Source: Oscillospiraceae bacterium (lineage in GTDB: Bacteria > Bacillota > Clostridia > Oscillospirales > Acutalibacteraceae). Taken from it: DNA of 6,302 nt. Under the pieces are notes generated by a model. It saw only the letters and a program-made list of their open reading frames with translations. It did not search any database and was not told the DNA's origin. Position numbers and translations under genes: made by a program. Location: NCBI GenBank assembly GCA_019417045.1, contig DXWE01000094.1, positions 1 to 6,302 of the forward strand, given 5' to 3'. Below, piece by piece: positions 1 to 4,490 of the stretch. How positions within the stretch are numbered: position 1 is the stretch's first letter; every line of letters begins with the position of its first letter.

Positions 1-1356
1 GCCCATCACAAAGATCACGAGGATGAGCACCGGCAGCACCCATTTGAGGTACAGCCGCGCCCAGGCGGGGAACCGCAGTCCCTTGCCGGTATTGGCTTCT
101 GCCAGGAAACTGTCCCAGCCCCAGCCGCGCCTCGTCACGCAGAACAGCAGGTAGATCAGCGAGCCGATCGGCAGCAGGTTGTTCGAGACGATGAAGTCCT
201 CGATCGTCTGGATGTCGCCGATTCCGGGGATCTGCACCCCGCTCCACAGATTGAACCCGAGCGCGCACGGGAGCGACAGCAGCGTGACCGCCACCGCGTT
301 GACCGCGACCGCCTTTTTGCGGCTGAAGCCCCATTTCTCCATCGAGAAGCTGAGCAGGTTTTCAAACACCGCGATCACGGTGGACAGCGCGGCGAAGCTC
401 ATGAACAGGAAGAACAGCGCGCCCCACAGCCGGCCGCCCCACATCTCGTTGAACACGCTCGGCAGGGTGACGAACACCAGGCTCGGCCCCTCGCCCGGGT
501 TGACCCCGAACGCAAAGCAGGCCGGGAAGATGATCAGCCCCGCGAGCAGCGCCACCGTGGTGTCGAGCACGCCGATCCGCACCACCTCGCCGGTCAGCCG
601 GCGCTCCTTGCCGATATAGCTGCCGAAGATCGCCATCGCGCTGATTCCGAGACTCAGGGTGAAGAACGACTGGCCCATCGCGGCGTACACCGCTTCCCCG
701 AAGCTGCTCCAGCCGTTTTCAAACATCTTGCCAAAATCCGGCACCAGATAGAACTTGAGTCCCTCGACCGCGCCGGGCAGGGTGACGCTGCGCACGCACA
801 GCACGATCATGATGAGGAACAGAAAGGCCATCATCCATTTGGTGACCCGCTCCACGCCCTTCTGCAGCCCCATGCTGCACACGAGGAACCCGATCGCGAC
901 CGCGACCAGCATCCACACGATCTGCTCGACCGGGGAGGCGAGCATGTCGTTGAACACACCGCCGACCTGCTCGGATGAGAGGCCGTCAAAGGTGCCGGCC
1001 GCACTCTTGACCACATAGGACAACATCCAGCCGCTGACGGTGGTGTAGAACATCATCAGCAGGTAACACCCGCCAAACCCGATCCACTTGCTCCAGTGCC
1101 ATTTGGTGCCGGCCGGCTCGAGCTTTTCAAAGCTCTTCGCGCAGCTGCTCTGGCTCGCGCGGCCGACGGCGAACTCCATCACCATGATCGGCATCCCGAG
1201 GATCACGAGAAACAGAAGATACAGCAGCACAAACGCGGCGCCGCCGTACTTGCCGGTGATATAGGGGAACCGCCACACGTTTCCGAGCCCGATCGCACAG
1301 CCCGCCGAGATCAGGATGAACCCGAGCCGCGACCCGAATTTTTCCCTCTTCTCCAT
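1..1356 (-). CDS. Sodium-dependent transporter, NSS/SNF family (C-terminus cut by window edge)
   Basis: The frame is open for 452 codons from ATG at 1356 to the window edge. It is a polytopic membrane protein that should import an amino acid or related compound with Na+. The family signature sits in TM1 (residues 17-32, SAGCAIGLGNVWRFPY) with Asn26 at the LeuT Asn27 Na+ ligand position. TM6 has FFTLSLG (residues 231-237, LeuT Thr254/Ser256 region), and TM8 has FAALST (321-326), matching the LeuT Na2-site Ala351/Thr354/Ser355. Asp265 in TM7 is close to where Tyt1 carries the acidic residue that replaces chloride (alignment by eye), suggesting Cl- independence. About 11 hydrophobic segments are visible, the last at 437-452. 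Bacterial members with 11 TMs are about 450 residues, so little is missing. The start is supported by AGAGGAG nine bases upstream and a promoter at 1410-1438. Substrate cannot be read from sequence; tyrosine, tryptophan or branched hydrophobic amino acids are usual in this group. Confidence 0.96.
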   Translation of the reverse strand, partial: MEKREKFGSRLGFILISAGCAIGLGNVWRFPYITGKYGGAAFVLLYLLFLVILGMPIMVMEFAVGRASQSSCAKSFEKLEPAGTKWHWSKWIGFGGCYLLMMFYTTVSGWMLSYVVKSAAGTFDGLSSEQVGGVFNDMLASPVEQIVWMLVAVAIGFLVCSMGLQKGVERVTKWMMAFLFLIMIVLCVRSVTLPGAVEGLKFYLVPDFGKMFENGWSSFGEAVYAAMGQSFFTLSLGISAMAIFGSYIGKERRLTGEVVRIGVLDTTVALLAGLIIFPACFAFGVNPGEGPSLVFVTLPSVFNEMWGGRLWGALFFLFMSFAALSTVIAVFENLLSFSMEKWGFSRKKAVAVNAVAVTLLSLPCALGFNLWSGVQIPGIGDIQTIEDFIVSNNLLPIGSLIYLLFCVTRRGWGWDSFLAEANTGKGLRFPAWARLYLKWVLPVLILVIFVMG

Positions 1357-1365
1357 TGCCCCACA

Positions 1366-1372
1366 CTCCTCT
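1366..1372 (-). promoter_or_regulatory. Shine-Dalgarno of the NSS transporter
   Basis: The minus strand reads AGAGGAG followed by nine bases (TGTGGGGCA) and the ATG at 1356. This supports that ATG as the start. Confidence 0.75.
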
Positions 1373-1381
1373 GCCTTGTGC

Positions 1382-1401
1382 GCGCCGCCTGCCGGCGGCG
1401 C
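1382..1401 (-). other. GC-rich hairpin at the 5' end of the transporter mRNA
   Basis: A perfect inverted repeat: GCGCCGCC and GGCGGCGC around a 4-base loop (TGCC on the plus strand). If transcription starts about 7 bases after the -10 box, near 1403, this stem begins within the first two or three nucleotides of the transcript and ends about 10 bases before the Shine-Dalgarno. Such a 5'-terminal stem would be expected to shield the message from 5'-end-dependent RNases; that role is inference. Confidence 0.55.
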
Positions 1402-1409
1402 CTGCAACC

Positions 1410-1438
1410 AGCCTACCACCAACCGCCCGGAATGTCAA
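1410..1438 (-). promoter_or_regulatory. Sigma-A/sigma-70-type promoter for the NSS transporter
   Basis: The minus strand has a perfect -35 box TTGACA at 1438-1433, then a 17-base spacer, then TAGGCT at 1415-1410 as the -10 box (matches TA...T of TATAAT). The consensus -35 and ideal spacing make this convincing even though the -10 is weak. The predicted start is about 1403, giving a leader of roughly 46 bases. A weak -10 behind a perfect -35 could indicate activator or supercoiling dependence, but no operator is identified. Confidence 0.75.
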
Positions 1439-1453
1439 GCCCTCCGGTGCCCT

Positions 1454-1480
1454 TTCCGCCGTGGCAAAAAGGCGGCGGAA
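1454..1480. repeat. Inverted repeat upstream of the transporter promoter
   Basis: TTCCGCCG (1454-1461) is perfectly repeated in inverse as CGGCGGAA (1473-1480) around an 11-base spacer that contains AAAAA. It lies 15 bases upstream of the -35 box and just past the terminator of the activase gene. It could be an auxiliary terminator stem (the minus strand has TTTTT within its loop) or an operator; the sequence does not decide between these. Confidence 0.4.
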
Positions 1481-1485
1481 CCCAA

Positions 1486-1520
1486 AACGTCCCTGCGGCC
1501 GCACGGGCCGCAGGGACGTT
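1486..1520 (-). terminator. Intrinsic terminator after the GRE-activase pair
   Basis: A perfect 15-bp stem: AACGTCCCTGCGGCC (1486-1500) and GGCCGCAGGGACGTT (1506-1520) with a 5-base loop. In the minus direction the stem ends in TT and is followed by TTGGG, giving a run of four T. It lies 62 bases past the activase stop at 1582. The short T tract is compensated by a very stable stem. It separates the activase transcript from the promoter of the transporter. Confidence 0.75.
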
Positions 1521-1526
1521 CCCCGG

Positions 1527-1562
1527 AAGACAGCGGCACCAGGCCGCTCCCCGGTCTTTTTT
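1527..1562 (+). terminator. Possible plus-direction terminator facing the operon end
   Basis: AAGAC-AGCGGC (1527-1537) pairs with GCCGCT (1543-1548) and, after a 5-base bulge, GTCTT (1554-1558). On the plus strand it is followed by TTTT, completing a six-T run at 1557-1562. No plus-strand gene feeds it, so it would only stop antisense transcription entering the activase gene. The bulge and the lack of a plus-strand gene keep confidence low. Confidence 0.35.
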
Positions 1563-1581
1563 CGCCGGACACCTATCGGCG

Positions 1582-2385
1582 CTATACATAGGAGGCGGAG
1601 CGGAACAGTTTGAGATCCACCTCCCGCGGCGGGGGCGGGGACAGCGGGTAGGTCATCCCGACCATCGGGTATTTCGCGCCCGCCAGGGGGTTATACCGCA
1701 TGAGCTCCACGTGGGAGCGTTCGGCCAGCGCCGCGATCGCCCTCAGGTTGTCGTCCGTATCGGTGATCCCCGGAATCAGCGGCACCCGCACCACATGCGG
1801 GCGGCCGCTCTCCAGCAGGATCCGGTAATTTTGCAGGATCAGGGCGTTGTCCTGACCGGTATATTCCCGGTGCTTCTCCCCGTCCGCCAACTTCAGGTCA
1901 AACAGCACGAAGTCCATCTCCTGCAGCACCCGGCGGAACAGCTCGGCATCTGCATACCCGCTGGTCTGCAACGCCTTGTGCAGCGTCAGCCGGCGGCAGA
2001 CCTCGATGACAAACTCCCCCTGCAACAGCGGCTCGCCGCCCGAAAACGTGATCCCGCCGCTCGGCAGCACCGGCGCATAGGATTGCAGCTTCTCGGCCAG
2101 CTCCTCCGCCTCCCAGACCTCCCCGCTCACCGACAGCAGCCCCTTGGGGCAGGCGTGCAGGCACACGCCGAACGGCTGGCACTCCGCATGGCCGCACCCG
2201 CGCTCGCACAGCCCGCAGTGCACGCACAGGGAGACCTTTTTCATCAGCTGCGGCCGCGGGGAGAGCCCTTCGGGATTGTGGCACCAGCGGCAATGCAGCG
2301 GGCACCCCTTTAGGAACACCGTCACCCGGATCCCCGGCCCGTCGTGGACCGTGAATTCCCGGATGTCGAACACCACGCCGGTCAC
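1582..2385 (-). CDS. Glycyl radical enzyme activating enzyme (radical SAM, PFL-activase-like)
   Basis: This 267-residue protein should reductively cleave S-adenosylmethionine and abstract hydrogen from the glycine of the adjacent GRE. The radical SAM motif is C28PLHCRWC35 (CX3CX2C), preceded by the family's HDGPGIR (14-20). SAM-binding SGGEP is at 115-119, QTSGYA at 140-145, and RVPLIPGITD follows the conserved D-K...H..YTG..N segment. Between the radical SAM motif and SGGEP lies a ferredoxin-like insert with Cys54, 57, 60, 64 and then Cys69, 75, 79. The insert classes it with activases of non-PFL GREs (PFL activase itself lacks it). The second motif has Phe72 where a cysteine is expected. 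The start is GTG, overlapping the GRE stop as GTGA, with AGGAG upstream. It is co-transcribed and translationally coupled with the GRE, and a terminator follows. The family assignment is firm; the partner is inferred from adjacency. Confidence 0.95.
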   Translation of the reverse strand: MTGVVFDIREFTVHDGPGIRVTVFLKGCPLHCRWCHNPEGLSPRPQLMKKVSLCVHCGLCERGCGHAECQPFGVCLHACPKGLLSVSGEVWEAEELAEKLQSYAPVLPSGGITFSGGEPLLQGEFVIEVCRRLTLHKALQTSGYADAELFRRVLQEMDFVLFDLKLADGEKHREYTGQDNALILQNYRILLESGRPHVVRVPLIPGITDTDDNLRAIAALAERSHVELMRYNPLAGAKYPMVGMTYPLSPPPPREVDLKLFRSASYV

Positions 2386-2398
2386 AGCGCATACTCCT
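2382..2398 (-). promoter_or_regulatory. GTGA stop/start overlap and Shine-Dalgarno coupling GRE to its activase
   Basis: The GRE stop TGA (2384-2382) overlaps the activase GTG (2385-2383). AGGAG at 2398-2394, inside the last GRE codons, is 8 bases before the GTG. This sets the activase start and indicates coupled translation. Confidence 0.8.
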
Positions 2399-4361
2399 GC
2401 CGCGCCATCACATGGTCCTGGAACGGCTTATCCAGCTCCACAAAATACGCGCTCCACCCCCAGATGCGCACCACCAGCCGGGGGTACTTTTCGGGATGCT
2501 TCTGCGCGTCGCGCATGGAGTCCAGATTGACCGCGTTGAGCTGCAGCTGGTGGCCGCCGAGATCCATAAACGTCTTGACCAGCCGCGCCACCTTGGACAC
2601 GCTGTCCGGCGAGGAGAACATCTGGTGGCAGAACTCGAGCGTCAGCGGCCCGCCGTTGATCGCGCGCTCGAAATGGAAACGGGAGAAGGAGCGCACCACC
2701 GACAGCGGCCCGCTGTTGCGGGCAAACAGGCTGACCGAGAAGTTGGTGCCGAACGGCTCGCCCTTCCGGCGGCCGTCCGGGGACGCGCCCAGCTCGTCGG
2801 CGTGCCACAGGTAGAACATGGCGGATCCGGTGCCCGCGCGGTAGCGGCCGCCGCGGCAGTTGCGCTTCCCCTCCAGCGCGTCGGCGAAGCAGTCGAGCAG
2901 CCACACGCCGAGCGCGTCCGTGCGCTCGTCGTTCTGCCCCATCTTCGGCGCCTCATACCGCAGGACCGGCAGCCACTCCCCGTGCAGGCGAAAATCGCTG
3001 TCCACCATCTCCAGATAGTCCTGCGGGGTCAGCCGGTGCTCCTCATACACGTATTTCCGGATCGCGGCCAGCGAGTCCGCCGCCGTGGCGATGCCCGTGC
3101 CGTGGATGCCGAAGTTGTTGTACACCCCGCCCTGTGCGATGTCCCGGCCGAACAGGACGTTCATCAGCGGGGACGGGACAAACCACACGTCCCGCAGGCG
3201 GCCGCAGATCGCCTCCGCCTGCCGGAACACGGCCTCTTTCACCTTCCGCTGGAAATCCTCGAAGGTGCCGCAGTCCTCCAGCTCGTGAAACGCCTCGTCC
3301 ACCGCTTTGGGGAAGGAGAGCGCGCCGATGTTCGCGATATCCGCGCCGGTCTTGGGCACAATGAACTCCCAGCAGGCCGCCACCACATAGTTCACCGCGT
3401 CCTCCTGCGCATAGCCGAGCCGCCGCAGGCCCGGGATCACCACGTCGTCGTTGGAATACTGCGGGAACCCGAGCCCCGCCTTGGTCAATTCGCTGCCCAG
3501 CTCGTACACCGACAGCGGGGTGCGGCTGTTCACCCGCAGATTGATCTTGGGGTCGATCAGCCGCAGGTTCCCGCTTGCCAGCAGGCAGAGTTCCGACAAC
3601 TTGTTAAACCCGTCCTCCCCGCTCTCGGTGAGGCCGCCGAGCACCAGGCTCTGACCGTTGTCCCCCTGCTGCACGCCGGGATACAGGTCGCTGTCCTTGT
3701 TGAACGAGAGGAAAAAGTCCTCCAGCAGCGAGAGGGCCGACTCCTCGGTGTATATGCCGGCGGCCAGATCCGCCTCAAAATAGGGGCGCATGTACTGGTC
3801 AAACCGGCCGACCGTGTTGTGGTAGTTGCCCTCCAGCCACAGCCCAAAGTGCAGGATCCGGAAGCTCTGCAGCGCCTCGCGGAAATTGCGCGCGCCGAAG
3901 CGCGGCACGCGGGAGAGCACCTGCGCCAGCCCGGTGTCCCCCGCCTCCAGCGCCTTGTCCCGGTAGCGGTCGACCAGGCCGAGCAGCGCGTCGATCGACC
4001 GCCGGCTGTACGTGTCGGCGGCCTCCCGCCGCGCGAGCAGCCCCGTGCGGATCACGCCCTCGTAGTCGGGCGCCAGGTTGGACAGGTAGCCGCGCTCATG
4101 GATATAGTGCCGGGCGCGGATCTCCTCCCACTCCTCTTGTGTAAAGATCTCCGGGAGGTTGGCGATCGTGCGCACAAAGCAGATGCGCTCCCCCGGCAGC
4201 AGCACCGGTGTCTCCGCCGCGCACAGCCGCTCGAACCGGTCGCACATGCGCTCCTGCGGGGACAGCCCCCGCGCCGCGTATTCGCCCGCCAGATCCCAGT
4301 CCACCTCTCTGCGCAACGCGTGGTGCTTTTTGGCCAGAATATAGTCTAACAGTTCGTTCAC
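2382..4361 (-). CDS. Short glycyl radical enzyme of unknown substrate (PFL-like family)
   Basis: A 659-residue PFL/GRE-fold enzyme, cytosolic and oxygen-sensitive. The glycyl radical loop is near the C-terminus: VRIWGWSAYFVEL (631-643), with Gly635 as radical site (usual form RVxGYSAxF). The catalytic thiyl residue is Cys330 in AACWEF, with Glu332 at the Cys-x-Glu general base seen in dehydratase and lyase GREs; PFL itself has Cys-Cys. Other family segments are SPDGRRKGEPFG (527-538) and GGHQLQLNAVN (602-612). The Cys-to-Gly distance (305) is near the usual 315-330, but only 329 residues precede Cys330 against about 415-490 in PFL, glycerol dehydratase and CutC. This is not a start-site artefact: an in-frame TAA lies 18 bases upstream of the GTG start. 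The downstream gene is the activase, with a 4-base overlap. No pathway partner is in view, so the reaction is unknown. It is not PFL, and I cannot assign it to choline lyase, glycerol or hydroxyproline dehydratase. Confidence 0.93.
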   Translation of the reverse strand: MNELLDYILAKKHHALRREVDWDLAGEYAARGLSPQERMCDRFERLCAAETPVLLPGERICFVRTIANLPEIFTQEEWEEIRARHYIHERGYLSNLAPDYEGVIRTGLLARREAADTYSRRSIDALLGLVDRYRDKALEAGDTGLAQVLSRVPRFGARNFREALQSFRILHFGLWLEGNYHNTVGRFDQYMRPYFEADLAAGIYTEESALSLLEDFFLSFNKDSDLYPGVQQGDNGQSLVLGGLTESGEDGFNKLSELCLLASGNLRLIDPKINLRVNSRTPLSVYELGSELTKAGLGFPQYSNDDVVIPGLRRLGYAQEDAVNYVVAACWEFIVPKTGADIANIGALSFPKAVDEAFHELEDCGTFEDFQRKVKEAVFRQAEAICGRLRDVWFVPSPLMNVLFGRDIAQGGVYNNFGIHGTGIATAADSLAAIRKYVYEEHRLTPQDYLEMVDSDFRLHGEWLPVLRYEAPKMGQNDERTDALGVWLLDCFADALEGKRNCRGGRYRAGTGSAMFYLWHADELGASPDGRRKGEPFGTNFSVSLFARNSGPLSVVRSFSRFHFERAINGGPLTLEFCHQMFSSPDSVSKVARLVKTFMDLGGHQLQLNAVNLDSMRDAQKHPEKYPRLVVRIWGWSAYFVELDKPFQDHVMARQEYAL

Positions 4362-4379
4362 GAAAATCCCCCCGGTTTA
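4359..4379 (-). promoter_or_regulatory. Unusual ribosome binding site and start of the GRE
   Basis: The GTG start (4361-4359) is preceded by six G (4373-4368) and a 6-base spacer ATTTTC, rather than a standard GGAGG. An in-frame TAA at 4379-4377 rules out any start further upstream. The next in-frame codons give MNELLDYILA, a plausible N-terminal helix. The weak site suggests modest or regulated initiation (inference). Confidence 0.6.
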
Positions 4380-4383
4380 AAAG

Positions 4384-4424
4384 GGCAGGCCCGGCCGGGA
4401 CGGCGCTCCGTCCCGGCCGCTGCC
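4384..4424 (-). terminator. Terminator or attenuator hairpin between the surface-protein gene and the GRE
   Basis: CGGCCGGGACGG (4392-4403) pairs perfectly with CCGTCCCGGCCG (4408-4419) around a 4-base loop. The stem is extended by GGCAG/CTGCC (4384-4388 with 4420-4424) across a 3-base bulge. In the minus direction it is followed by C and TTTT (4382-4379), then AAACC. It lies 67 bases past the surface-protein stop and ends about 20 bases before the GRE start. I found no convincing -35/-10 pair in the 129-base gap, so it may be a leaky terminator or an attenuator through which the GRE pair is transcribed. Confidence 0.65.
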
Positions 4425-4490
4425 TCTTTGTGGTTTCTCAAAGCCATACGCGGCGTCCGGCCCCTGCGGCCCGCCTGTCCGCGCTTTCGC

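Noticed and set aside
1563..1581. Short inverted repeat CGCCG/CGGCG just past the activase stop
   Set aside because: It has only five pairs with a 9-base loop, and is followed by A rather than T in the minus direction. Such repeats are expected by chance in DNA this GC-rich.
1096..2313. Plus-strand ORF of 405 codons opposite the activase and intergenic region
   Set aside because: It spans a terminator, a promoter and the transporter start on the other strand. Its translation is Arg/Pro/His/Gln-rich low-complexity typical of GC-rich antisense shadows, and it shows no known motif.
1898..2392. Alternative ATG frame starting at 2392 on the minus strand, next to the activase start
   Set aside because: Its translation is Arg/Ala/Gly-rich and carries none of the radical SAM motifs. 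The GTG frame at 2385 has all of them.
2412..4349. Plus-strand ORF of 645 codons opposite the GRE
   Set aside because: It lies entirely antisense to a gene with clear catalytic motifs. The composition (Val/Arg/His/Gln-rich) is that of the complement of GC-rich coding DNA, and there is no ribosome site or family motif.
2382..4361. Calling the GRE pyruvate formate-lyase (PflB)
   Set aside because: PFL has two adjacent cysteines and is about 760 residues. Here the site is Cys-Trp-Glu in a 659-residue protein, and the activase has a ferredoxin-like insert that PFL activase lacks.
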